Shown here: piece after piece, positions 42,296-50,277 of the stretch | How the letters are laid out: every line of letters begins with the position of its first letter | Position numbering within the stretch: position 1 is the first letter of the stretch | Origin: Pseudolabrys sp035718275 | GTDB lineage: Bacteria; Pseudomonadota; Alphaproteobacteria; Rhizobiales; Xanthobacteraceae | Direction: 5' to 3' | Assembly: GCA_035718275.1 (NCBI GenBank) | Contig: DASTHI010000036.1 | Coordinates: 1 to 64,000, forward strand | DNA: 64,000 nucleotides | Notes under the pieces: model-generated | The model's input: the letters and a program-made list of their open reading frames with translations, nothing else | Told to the model about the DNA's origin: nothing | Database searches by the model: none | Translations under genes and position numbers: made by a program

Positions 42296-43372
42296 CTACT
42301 TTACCTTATAGCGGACAGGCCATTTGTGCCCGTTGTCTTCGGCCGCCTGGAGAGCAATGTCCAGCACCTGCGTCCCGGGCAGGCCGGCGGCGTCGAGCTC
42401 TTTGGCTTTCTGCGCCGGCCAGGTCGCAAGCGAATTGCCCCAGTCCTGCCGTACTTTGTCCGGCAGAGTGCGAACGTTCACGCCATGCGATTTCAACTCG
42501 GCGATCTGCTTGGGGTAATTTTCCTTGTTCACGGTGCCGGTTTTCGCTTCGTATTCTTTGGCCACCTCAAGGATGACGTCCTGGACTTCCTTCGGCAACT
42601 TTGCCCAACGCGCCGAGTTGATGGTGAGGCCGTGCCAGGTGATCGCGCCGAAGCCTATCTCGGTGTAGAATTTGCCGACTTCGTAGAGCTTGAAGTTCAC
42701 CCAACCCGACGGAAACATGATCCAGCCGTTATAGACGCCGGTCTGCATCGACGTATAAGCGTCGGGGAGGGAGGACTGCACCGGGGTCGCACCGGCAAAT
42801 TCGAGCCATTTGAGATTGAGGCCGGCGCCGGCGATCTTCTGGCCCTTCAGGTCGGCCACTGAATTCCATTCGAAATTCGTACCGAGATTGTAGCCATTGT
42901 CGGCGATCAACGCGATCAGCTTTTGCTTGAACTTGTCCTCGAACACTTTCGACATGTACGGCACCTTGTCGTACACGGCGCGGGCGACCTTAAGGCTCAC
43001 CGTCGGGTCCATGGTGCCAAACGGCAGCATGACCTGAAACGCGTGCAACGGCAGGTTGGACGGTTCGAAGCAGAAGCAGTAACCGCCGATGTCGATGATG
43101 CCGGATTGCACGCCTTCCAGCGTGTCGGCCACTTTCACCATGGCGCCGCCGTAACCTTCGACGAATTCGACCTTATATTTGGTCTTCGCGGCGACCCTTT
43201 TCGTAACTTCGGGCACAAAGAAGTTCTGCATCAGGTAGACATAGGTGTTGGCCGGCGGATGTCCGGAGGCGATGCGCAGGCGGATCGTCTCCTGCCCTGA
43301 CGCCGAGGCCCCGGCCGTCACAGTCACGCAGACACAAATCAGGAATCTCAAGAATGTACGAATGCTCATCAA
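42296..43372 (-). CDS. dctP: TRAP transporter substrate-binding protein, DctP family
   Basis: 358 residues. A signal peptide (about 1-25, TVTAGASASG) precedes a periplasmic binding fold. Family features include RIASGHPPANTYVYLMQNFF near the start, the middle segment LKGQKIAGAGLNLKWLEFAGATPVQ, and SLPDAYTSMQTGVYNGWIMF, which holds the usual Glu/Gln-bearing binding loop. It delivers an organic acid to DctQM. The canonical carboxylate-binding Arg of many DctP proteins sits in the LKGxKIR/AxxG segment; here Ala follows KI (KIAGAG), so the ligand may not be a simple dicarboxylate. It is the first gene of the TRAP operon, with a tandem direct repeat about 185 nt upstream. Confidence 0.92.
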   Translation of the reverse strand: MMSIRTFLRFLICVCVTVTAGASASGQETIRLRIASGHPPANTYVYLMQNFFVPEVTKRVAAKTKYKVEFVEGYGGAMVKVADTLEGVQSGIIDIGGYCFCFEPSNLPLHAFQVMLPFGTMDPTVSLKVARAVYDKVPYMSKVFEDKFKQKLIALIADNGYNLGTNFEWNSVADLKGQKIAGAGLNLKWLEFAGATPVQSSLPDAYTSMQTGVYNGWIMFPSGWVNFKLYEVGKFYTEIGFGAITWHGLTINSARWAKLPKEVQDVILEVAKEYEAKTGTVNKENYPKQIAELKSHGVNVRTLPDKVRQDWGNSLATWPAQKAKELDAAGLPGTQVLDIALQAAEDNGHKWPVRYKVK

Positions 43373-43715
43373 CGTCTCCCCCTTGCGGCATGAGACCCGT
43401 GCTGAAGGTGTTCGATCGCCATGCGCGCAACAAATGCAACAGCGCCGAGAACTTACTCAACTATTTCAGGTTAGACTACTGCCGTTACGCACTGACATGA
43501 GGTCAAAATGAAGCAGCGGAAGCGCTGCAAAAACTCACAGGTTTCGTACCCCATAAGCATACTCCATTGACAGCATACTTCATTGACCAGGCCGATCAGT
43601 TCACGCCGGAGTCGCAGACCGCTTGTTAGGCTCTCCCCCAATTGCTTTTCACTGAGCGAAAGAAAAATCACAAGGCTTTACGGCTGTTCCGCATCAAAGC
43701 CTCAGGCGCGCTGCT
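43373..43715. other. Upstream region of the TRAP operon
   Basis: 343 bases between dctP and the end of the pyrophosphatase-like gene, both on the minus strand. Besides the tandem 16-bp repeats it has a perfect 6-bp inverted repeat, GCAGCG-GAAG-CGCTGC, at 43513-43528, followed on the minus strand by TTCATTTT. That could be a weak terminator for the upstream gene. No coding frame is convincing. Confidence 0.45.
43556..43587. repeat. Two tandem 16-bp direct repeats upstream of the TRAP operon
   Basis: AGCATACTCCATTGAC (43556-43571) is followed directly by AGCATACTTCATTGAC (43572-43587), differing at one base. The pair is 184-215 nt upstream of dctP and 129-160 nt beyond the end of the pyrophosphatase-like gene. 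A direct repeat of this spacing could bind two regulator monomers or dimers on one helix face. Confidence 0.5.
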
Positions 43716-44153
43716 TCAGGGGGATCCACCACACTGCCGCAGATAATCCTCGGCAGAATCCCGCCCGAGCAGGCGGCCGATCTCCATGCGCTTGCCCGGC
43801 ACGTGGGCAAAAACACTGGAAATGAATGTCTTCAGAGCCGCAATCACGGTCTCGTCGATGACAGTCACCTCACCAATGGGGGCAGCGAGCACCTTGTGAT
43901 CGATCTCGCCGTCCTCGATCTGCTCGAGCAGCGCGATCGCGTCGCATTCGACCGTCGTGCCTGCAGTAAGCGGTTCTGTCGTCAGCACGAAACAGTCGAC
44001 TGCGTCATAATCGCCGCTGATCGTGCCGATTACGAAGCCGTAGGGATAGGGGTAGCTCGCCGAAACGTCGATAGTGCGCAGGCGGCGCATCGTGCGCTCA
44101 TCGTAGACGTTCTTGCGTCGCGAGCCTGCCTCGTTTTCAATGAAGACCTGCAT
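43716..44153 (-). CDS. Divergent short inorganic pyrophosphatase-like protein
   Basis: 145 residues from ATG 44153 (MQVFIENEAG); the frame is open to 44294 but that extension has no family match. It matches family I pyrophosphatases over the core: YPYPYGFVIGT, GDYDAVDCFVL (equivalent of the D65-x-D67-x-x-D70 metal site of the E. coli enzyme), and EDGEIDHKVLAAP (D102 and K104 equivalents). By my alignment the D97 position is Glu, and the E31, Y141 and K142 positions are not conserved. It is ~30 residues shorter than usual. Metal binding looks intact, but substrate specificity may have changed. It diverges from the PEP-hydrolase-family gene across 71 bases. Confidence 0.75.
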   Translation of the reverse strand: MQVFIENEAGSRRKNVYDERTMRRLRTIDVSASYPYPYGFVIGTISGDYDAVDCFVLTTEPLTAGTTVECDAIALLEQIEDGEIDHKVLAAPIGEVTVIDETVIAALKTFISSVFAHVPGKRMEIGRLLGRDSAEDYLRQCGGSP

Positions 44154-44224
44154 GGATTTCCCGTTTGTCTCTATACTAATCGGGCTTGATTGCTGATCCA
44201 GTGTCTTTGGGGGTTGGAAGCGGC

Positions 44225-45073
44225 ATGGCCGGACAATTCGGCAAAGCAAAGATCGTCGAGCGCCTGAAAACCGAAATTGAGGCCGGTCGGCCAATTTACG
44301 ATGCGCTGTGCGGATCCGGCATCACCGCCAAGATGGCTGCGCGCGGCGGCGCCGACATGATCACCACGCACTGCCTTGCATATTTTCGTATGCAAGGCAT
44401 GAGCTCCATGGCGGGCTACTTGCCAATCTGCGATGCCAACGCACTCACCCTTGAAATGGGCGAGCGGGCGCTCGCGAACGTGGTCCCTGGCTGCCCTTTG
44501 ATTGCCGGACTGCTCTGCGTTGATCCGACACGCGACATGACCCGCTTCCTCGAGAAAATTGCGCAGGCCGGGTTTGACGGCGTGATGAACTGCCCCACCG
44601 TGGCGCTCATCGACGGCAAGTTTCGCAGCGATCTGGAAGAGACGGGCATGGGGTTTGCCCGAGAGGTCGAGGTGCTCGGCCGCGCGTCGCACATGGGGCT
44701 GTTCACGAAGGCGTTCTGCACCTCGCCAGAGGAAGCGCTGGCCATGGCTGAGGCCGGCGTGGACAACATCATCGTGCATTTCGGCAACAGTTCGGGCGGA
44801 ACGATCGGCTCCAACACGGTTCTGGGCGAAGAGGCCTCGCTAAAACGCACCGCCGCGGTGATCGATGCGCTGTCCGCGAAATTTTCCGATCGCATCATCA
44901 CCTGTCATGGAGGCGCGATCGAGACGCCGGCCAATTTCGAGCGTTTCCTGAAATCCGAGCCTCGCCTGCACGGGTATGTCGGCGGCTCGTCGGCCGAACG
45001 ATTTCCGATCGAGAATTCCGTCGCCAACGCGGCGCGGCAATTCAAGAATGTCAAGCGGCCGAAGGCGGGTTAG
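44225..45073 (+). CDS. Phosphoenolpyruvate hydrolase family TIM-barrel protein
   Basis: 282 residues from ATG 44225, with GGAAG six bases upstream; an in-frame TTG at 44186 would add 13 residues. The sequence matches the PEP_hydrolase family (IGPS/PEP-mutase-like barrel): ALCGSGITAKMAARGGADMI, then YLPICDANALTLEMG, CPLIAGLLCVDPTRDM, FDGVMNCPTVALIDG, IIVHFGNSSGGTIG and ITCHGGAIETP. The family is poorly characterised, and the name comes from a distant relation to PEP hydrolases. The next gene, the Tm-1-like protein, starts directly at its stop codon, and these two are commonly paired or even fused in other organisms. Together they probably form one enzyme or sequential steps. Confidence 0.86.
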   Translation: MAGQFGKAKIVERLKTEIEAGRPIYDALCGSGITAKMAARGGADMITTHCLAYFRMQGMSSMAGYLPICDANALTLEMGERALANVVPGCPLIAGLLCVDPTRDMTRFLEKIAQAGFDGVMNCPTVALIDGKFRSDLEETGMGFAREVEVLGRASHMGLFTKAFCTSPEEALAMAEAGVDNIIVHFGNSSGGTIGSNTVLGEEASLKRTAAVIDALSAKFSDRIITCHGGAIETPANFERFLKSEPRLHGYVGGSSAERFPIENSVANAARQFKNVKRPKAG

Positions 45074-46330
45074 GTGATTCCGGTTCGCGTCGCCGTTCTT
45101 GCCACCCTCGACAGCAAGCACGAAGCCGCGCGGTTTGTTTGCGACACTCTCGCAGGCACTGGGGCTACGCCGTGGCTGGTCGACCTGTCGCTGCGGCCGC
45201 ATGCGCATGATTTCGCCCACGTGAAAGGCGCCGCCCTCGCCGAGGCCGCAGGTGTGCCATGGGCCGAGCTTGGTCGCCGTACGCGCGCCGATGCTGCGAA
45301 AATCATGTCCACGGCTGGCACGGAAATCGTGCGCAACAAGTTTGCGCGCGGCGAGATCGACGGTGTGCTCGGCGTCGGAGGGGCGAACGGTTCGACCATT
45401 GCCTGTGCGATCATGCGAACATTGCCGCTGTCATTCCCCAAGATCATGGTGACGCCGGTGGCCGCAACCGCAGCCGTTCAATGGTATGTCGCCGAGAGCG
45501 ACATCGCCATGTATCCGACCATCGGCGACATCTCTCTCAACCGCGTCACGCGCGCCGCCATGGCGAATGCTGTCCATGCAGCACTCGGAATGGCGAGGGC
45601 GCGCAAGCGACAGGGCAGTCCCGCACGTGTGCCGTTGCTAGGCGTATCCTCGTTCGGCAACACCCAGCCGGCCGTGGACCGCATCACCGCGCGGCTGGAG
45701 GCGGAAGGATTCGAGGTCATTCATTTCCACGCCTCGGGACCCGGCGGTCGCGCGCTCGAGAGCCTCGCCGCAGCGGGCGAACTCGCCGGAGTGATCGATC
45801 TCACCACCTCCGAACTGACCGATTTCATCACCGGCGGTGTATACAGTGCTGGCGAGGCACGGCTCACTGCTGCCGGCGCCGCCGGAATCCCGCAGGTTGT
45901 GGTGCCAGGCTGCCTCGACTTCACCAACTGGTGGGTAGGGCAGGTGCCCGACCGATATCGCAAGCGTGAATTCTACCAGTACAATGTTGAAATCCTGCTG
46001 ATGCGGACGAAGGCCGAGGAGTTTTCTGCACTCGGGCAGCTTTTCGGCGAACGGCTGCGCGCTGCCAAGGGTCCGGTCAGAGTGCTCATTCCGGGCGGCG
46101 GCATGAGCCAGCTTGTCGGACGCGCCACCTATGACCTCGCTGGCAACGCATGCGGGACATGGGCGCAGCCCGAAACCGATCGGGTGTTTGTCGACACGCT
46201 CAAGCGATATCTGCCCGCAAGCATGATCAGCGAATTGCCGCATCACATCAACGACACCGCTTTTGCCGACGCCTGCGCTGCAGAAATGATCGGGATGATG
46301 GCCGCGCCGGTAAAACCTGCTCATCGCTGA
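45074..46330 (+). CDS. Tm-1-like ATP-binding (UPF0261) protein
   Basis: 418 residues. GTG 45074 follows the preceding TAG without a gap. The N-terminal half binds nucleotide in relatives: VLATLDSKHEAARFVCD and GVLGVGGANGSTIACAIMR. The C-terminal half includes GVSSFGNTQPAVDRI, VIDLTTSELTDFITGG and a GGGMSQLVG motif. The family is named from the tomato Tm-1 virus-resistance protein, whose N-terminal region is of this type; bacterial members have unknown substrates and are usually linked to a PEP-hydrolase-like barrel, as here. The neighbouring TRAP importer and pyrophosphatase-like gene suggest a metabolic role in processing an imported acid. Confidence 0.87.
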   Translation: MIPVRVAVLATLDSKHEAARFVCDTLAGTGATPWLVDLSLRPHAHDFAHVKGAALAEAAGVPWAELGRRTRADAAKIMSTAGTEIVRNKFARGEIDGVLGVGGANGSTIACAIMRTLPLSFPKIMVTPVAATAAVQWYVAESDIAMYPTIGDISLNRVTRAAMANAVHAALGMARARKRQGSPARVPLLGVSSFGNTQPAVDRITARLEAEGFEVIHFHASGPGGRALESLAAAGELAGVIDLTTSELTDFITGGVYSAGEARLTAAGAAGIPQVVVPGCLDFTNWWVGQVPDRYRKREFYQYNVEILLMRTKAEEFSALGQLFGERLRAAKGPVRVLIPGGGMSQLVGRATYDLAGNACGTWAQPETDRVFVDTLKRYLPASMISELPHHINDTAFADACAAEMIGMMAAPVKPAHR

Positions 46331-46540
46331 GCCATTTGGTCTCCTGCTTTCAACAAAATTGAGTTTGCGCCTGCGAACTTCCGTATTTCTGATATAGCTC
46401 GTGCATGGAGATCAATTGGTGCTCGACTGCGATTGATTGTGCGAACAACGGATCCGGCTCGCAGGTGTGTGAAGCTGTGAACGGATCGCCATTTGCCGCG
46501 TTCTGCCGTGACACCGACGCCAGCCGGCAGGGGTAAGGCC

Positions 46541-47425
46541 ATGAGTTCAGATCACGCTCACGACCATGGCCGTCATGCAGCGAGCGAGCGGCGCGTTCTC
46601 TGGACCATGCTGCTGACCGGCGGCTTCATGCTGATCGAAGCAGCAGGGGGAGTCCTGGCGGGATCTCTGACGCTGCTTGCCGATGCCGGACACATGCTGA
46701 CGGATACAACGGCCCTGGCCCTTTCCTGGTATGCCTTTCGTGCCAGCCGCCAGCCACCAACGGCGGAGCATTCCTATGGTCACGCGCGCTTTCAGGTTCT
46801 TGCCGCGCTGGTCAACGGAGCGACGCTTCTGGCCATCGCAGGATGGATCGCAATCGAAGCAGCGCACCGGCTGGCCGCTCCCATGGAAATTGAGAGCGGG
46901 ACCATGTTGGTGGTCGCCGCAGCGGGTCTTCTGGTGAATATCGGGGCGTTCTTCATCCTGAACGGCGGAGAACGAGAAAACCTGAACATCCGTGGCGCCA
47001 TGCTCCACGTCCTCGGCGATATTCTCGGATCGATCGCCGCAATGGCAGCGGCTCTCATCATACTTCTGACCGGTTGGACAGCCGCCGATCCGATCCTCTC
47101 GGTCCTTGTAGCTCTCTTGATCGTGCGCAGCGCGTGGCTGCTCGTCCGGCAGTCCTGGCACGTACTCATGGAGGGCAAGCCAGAAGGGCTCGATATTGCG
47201 GACTTGAAGTCCGTCATTGTCGAGAGCGTGGCTGGCGTGACCGACGTCCATCACGTGCATGCGTGGCAGCTCACGCCAGAGCAGCCTTTGCTGACCCTTC
47301 ATGCACGCATCAGCGACGGCGCAGACCACGACCAGGTGTTGCAACAAATCCGATCATTATTGAACGAGCGATTTTCGATTCGCCATGCGACGATCCAGGT
47401 CGAGCGCAGTGAGTGCCGGCAGTGA
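46541..47425 (+). CDS. Cation diffusion facilitator family metal exporter
   Basis: 294 residues from ATG 46541 (an in-frame start at 46493 is less likely). A His-rich N-terminus (HAHDHGRH) precedes six membrane helices. The metal-binding HxxxD motifs are in LLADAGHMLTDTTAL and LHVLGDILGS. A cytoplasmic C-terminal domain holds HHVHAWQLTPEQPLLTLHARI. This is the ZitB/CzcD group, exporting Zn2+, Co2+ or Cd2+ by proton antiport. The gene converges with a two-component kinase gene, 16 bp away, so metal response by that system is possible. No metal regulator adjoins its 5' side. Confidence 0.92.
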   Translation: MSSDHAHDHGRHAASERRVLWTMLLTGGFMLIEAAGGVLAGSLTLLADAGHMLTDTTALALSWYAFRASRQPPTAEHSYGHARFQVLAALVNGATLLAIAGWIAIEAAHRLAAPMEIESGTMLVVAAAGLLVNIGAFFILNGGERENLNIRGAMLHVLGDILGSIAAMAAALIILLTGWTAADPILSVLVALLIVRSAWLLVRQSWHVLMEGKPEGLDIADLKSVIVESVAGVTDVHHVHAWQLTPEQPLLTLHARISDGADHDQVLQQIRSLLNERFSIRHATIQVERSECRQ

Positions 47426-47441
47426 CCCTCATAGGCGGTAG

Positions 47442-48863
47442 TCAGATTGAAGGTAACTGGGAAACAGTCTCCTTCCTTGACAAAGGTTGCTGCGAATTAC
47501 CTGCTTCTCCCGGGGCGATCGTCACCTTGAGACCGCCGAGTTTCGAAGCAGCGAGCGTGAGCTGCCACCCATAGGCTTCAAGGAGGTCCTGAACGATCGC
47601 TAACCCCAGGCCTGCGCCGCCACGCTCGTCGCGGCGCACGCCGCGCTCGAGAATGCGCGGCAATTGGCCAGGGTCGATTCCCGGTCCGTCATCTTCGACA
47701 ATGATCGACGGATTTCTCCAGGTTGGTACGGCGCTAACGCGAACCCGGTTCGCCGCGTGTCTTGCGGCATTTTCGAGCAGATTGCCCAGCACTTCCGCGA
47801 GATCGGTCCTGTCGATGGGAACCCGGACATTGGGCGCTATATCGGCATCGAATGTCACTCGCGCCCCGTCCGGGGTCCGTACGAGCGTTGCAATGAGGGA
47901 ACGCACGAGCGGCATGAGCGCGGTTGAGGACGTTGCGGCTCGGTGCGCTCGTCCGTACCCACCGCGGACCCTTGCGCGCGCGAGCTCGCGGTCCACGTGC
48001 CGGCTCATTGCCTCGCCGACTGCCTCAATGTCCTGCGCGATGCCGTGTTCGCCATGTTCGCGAAGCCGGGTGGCGTCTGCTGCAAGCGCCGCAAGCGGCG
48101 TCTTGAGCCCATGCGCCAGGTCAGCGGCTCGGCTGCGCGATCGCTCGATCTCGCGCTCCTGCGCCTCGATCAACGCATTGACTTCCTCGACCAGCGGGGT
48201 GACCTCGGCCGGAACGGCTATGGGCAACTGGTGACGGCGTCCTGCCCGGATGTCGGCGACGCCACGGCGAAGTGCTGCGAGCGGGCGTAGCCCAAGGCCC
48301 ACCTGAATCGAGGTGGCGACGGCAAGAATGCAGGCGAGAATGCCGAGCGCTATCGCGAGATCTTTCGCAAAGGCAGATGCAGCCGTCGACACTCGCGAAA
48401 GGTCGGTTGCGACCGCCAGGCGCACAGCCGCCTTGCGGTCGCCGGCCGTGAAGCTCACGACGCGCTCGACGACCAAAAGGTTTACGCCATCGGGACCTCG
48501 TATCTCGTGCTGATGAATCTCGCCCAAGCCCGGCTGATCGGGCGGGAGCATCAGCGTGGCATCCCACAGCGAACGCGATCGCAGAAGATGTCCGCGGGCA
48601 TCGCTGACCTGCCAATAAAACCCTGATAGCGGATCGGCAAACCGCGGATCGGTCGGAGGCTGCGCAACCAGAAGATCGCCCTGCGCATCAACATCGACCC
48701 CGGCAAGCAGCTGCTTGAGATGAACGTCAAGGTCAGCGGCAAGCGTGCGAGCAACATGCCGCTCGAACAGCAGGACCAATCCGCCCCCAGCGACCGTCAG
48801 CGCAATGAGGATAGCAACAACCCCGCCCGCAATGAGCCGTAGCCTCAGCGAGTGCCAGTTCAC
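47442..48863 (-). CDS. Two-component sensor histidine kinase
   Basis: 473 residues. Two membrane helices (about 10-30 and 165-190) bracket a ~130-residue periplasmic sensor region. A HAMP segment (VADIRAGRRHQLPIAVPAEV) follows. The phospho-acceptor His is in ADLAHGLKTPLAAL, and the ATPase domain has an N box (LGNLLENAARHA), a G1 box (IVEDDGPGID) and G2 (RGGAGLGLAIVQDLL). The arrangement is that of QseC/PmrB-like kinases. It overlaps the response regulator gene by four bases, so they are cognate. With the PepSY genes this cluster looks like a self-contained envelope-sensing system. Confidence 0.92.
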   Translation of the reverse strand: MNWHSLRLRLIAGGVVAILIALTVAGGGLVLLFERHVARTLAADLDVHLKQLLAGVDVDAQGDLLVAQPPTDPRFADPLSGFYWQVSDARGHLLRSRSLWDATLMLPPDQPGLGEIHQHEIRGPDGVNLLVVERVVSFTAGDRKAAVRLAVATDLSRVSTAASAFAKDLAIALGILACILAVATSIQVGLGLRPLAALRRGVADIRAGRRHQLPIAVPAEVTPLVEEVNALIEAQEREIERSRSRAADLAHGLKTPLAALAADATRLREHGEHGIAQDIEAVGEAMSRHVDRELARARVRGGYGRAHRAATSSTALMPLVRSLIATLVRTPDGARVTFDADIAPNVRVPIDRTDLAEVLGNLLENAARHAANRVRVSAVPTWRNPSIIVEDDGPGIDPGQLPRILERGVRRDERGGAGLGLAIVQDLLEAYGWQLTLAASKLGGLKVTIAPGEAGNSQQPLSRKETVSQLPSI

Positions 48864-49525
48864 GCGGGTGCCTCCGGCATCATGTAGCCGAAGCCTCTCC
48901 GCGTCTCGATCGCACCGGGGCCCAGCTTTTTGCGCACGCGACCGACCAGCACTTCGAGTGCGTTTGAGTCATGCTCTTCCCCGTGTCCGTACACGTTCTC
49001 ATCGAGTTCGTGCTGAGACACGACACGGCCGCGGTGCCGCATGAGATGAGTAACGAGCCGGTATTCGAGGGGCGAGAGCGCAATCGGAACGCCGTGCACC
49101 GTCACCTTCATTCGTCGCTCGTCGAGCGTAATCTCGCCTGCAGTGATCACTGAAGACGCGTGCCCGGACGACCGGCGCACGATGGAACGCAGCCGCGCCA
49201 GCAGCTCCTCCATCCGAAACGGCTTCGGCAGGTAGTCGTCGGCGCCTGCATCAATTCCGTCAACCCGCTCCGCCCAGCTAGCGCGCGCGGTCAGAATGAG
49301 AATCGGCATGCGCCGCCCGTTCGCGCGCCAGCGCTTGAGCAACGCGAGACCATCCATGCCCGGGAGCCCAAGATCGAGAATGACAGCGCCATAGTCCTCG
49401 GTATCGCCGCGGAACCATGCCTCCTCACCGTTGCTCACGCGCTCCACCAGGTAACCGGACGCCTCGAGCGCCTTGGCAATATCGGCCGCGATTCTCCGGT
49501 CGTCCTCGACGAGAAGCACGCGCAT
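48860..49525 (-). CDS. OmpR-family response regulator
   Basis: 221 residues. The receiver domain (about 1-115) has the acidic pair at residues 8-9, phospho-acceptor Asp51 in VILDLGLPGMDG and the conserved Lys in YLPKPF. The C-terminal winged helix (about 125-219) has VSQHELDENVYG and VGRVRKKLGPGAIETRRGFGYMM. It should activate or repress promoters upon phosphorylation by the kinase encoded just downstream. It overlaps the PepSY gene stop by one base. The likely targets are the divergent PepSY/cytochrome genes and its own operon. Confidence 0.94.
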   Translation of the reverse strand: MRVLLVEDDRRIAADIAKALEASGYLVERVSNGEEAWFRGDTEDYGAVILDLGLPGMDGLALLKRWRANGRRMPILILTARASWAERVDGIDAGADDYLPKPFRMEELLARLRSIVRRSSGHASSVITAGEITLDERRMKVTVHGVPIALSPLEYRLVTHLMRHRGRVVSQHELDENVYGHGEEHDSNALEVLVGRVRKKLGPGAIETRRGFGYMMPEAPA

Positions 49526-49854
49526 TATTTCTCCTTCGAGCGTTCGATTTCGCCGCTACGGGCATCGACATAAACTTCGAAGAGCCGGCCTCCAGGGTCC
49601 ACGATACGGAATTCGTAGAGCCAACGGTCGCTCTTGCGCTCCAGCTTCACGCGAATGATTTCGCCGGGCAGTTTTTCGCGAACAATCTTCAGGACATCCG
49701 AGAGGGGACGGATTTCGCCGGCCTCGACGGACCGCCGGGCGTCGTCGTGGTCACGGGCGAGCGCGGGTGGAAGTCCGGCGCCTATCAGGATGGCGGCCGC
49801 AAGTGCGACAGCCCGCAGCGTCCGGGGAATGCCTGGCATCATCGAGCAACTCAT
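49525..49854 (-). CDS. PepSY domain exported protein
   Basis: 109 residues from ATG 49854 (TTG 49863 and ATG 49842 are alternatives). A signal peptide (about to residue 33, PALARD) precedes a PepSY fold of ~75 residues: ISVILKIVREKLPGEIIRVKLE-type pattern, and a DPGGRLFEVYVDARSGEI end. PepSY modules in the periplasm often inhibit or regulate protease- or kinase-linked processes. It is the first gene of the PepSY-regulator-kinase operon, so it may modulate the kinase. The related protein gene at 49991 is divergent. Confidence 0.83.
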   Translation of the reverse strand: MSCSMMPGIPRTLRAVALAAAILIGAGLPPALARDHDDARRSVEAGEIRPLSDVLKIVREKLPGEIIRVKLERKSDRWLYEFRIVDPGGRLFEVYVDARSGEIERSKEK

Positions 49855-49990
49855 GGTCAGCAATACGCATGCCAGACCGAAGCTGACACGTCGCTGACAT
49901 GGATCAACAGGGGACAGTCAGCCCTGTCGAGGCAATCTCCCGGCATCGCCCGGTGCATGGTGCGTCCGGGCCGCCTCAGTGGAGAAATCA

Positions 49991-50266
49991 ATGCGAAAAT
50001 TCGCGCTTTTCACCGCCGCCGCAATGCTCGTAGGTTCCGGCGCCAGCGCATATGCTGGCAGCCTGGGACGTCCGTGTACGTCAGCTCCCCAAAACCAATG
50101 GCTTTCGATGCAGGAACTGCAGGCAAAGGTCGAAGCGTTGGGCTACAAGGTTCAGAAGGCAAAGCTCAAGAACGCGTGCGGCGAAATCTACACCATCGAT
50201 AAGGCCGGAAACCGGGTCGAGCTTTTCGTCGATCCGACCAACGGCCAGATTGTTGGTCAGCTCTAA
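49991..50266 (+). CDS. PepSY-like exported small protein
   Basis: 91 residues from ATG 49991, with GGAG seven bases upstream. A signal peptide (ending about residue 22, ASAYAG) is followed by a PepSY-type domain (MQELQAKVEALGYKVQKAKL, then YTIDKAGNRVELFVDPTNGQIVGQL). Cys30 and Cys~65 could form a disulfide. It diverges from the PepSY-containing two-component operon, 136 bp away, and is followed two bases later by the cytochrome gene, so it is presumably their regulatory target. Confidence 0.85.
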   Translation: MRKFALFTAAAMLVGSGASAYAGSLGRPCTSAPQNQWLSMQELQAKVEALGYKVQKAKLKNACGEIYTIDKAGNRVELFVDPTNGQIVGQL

Positions 50267-50277
50267 CGGTGACGGTC

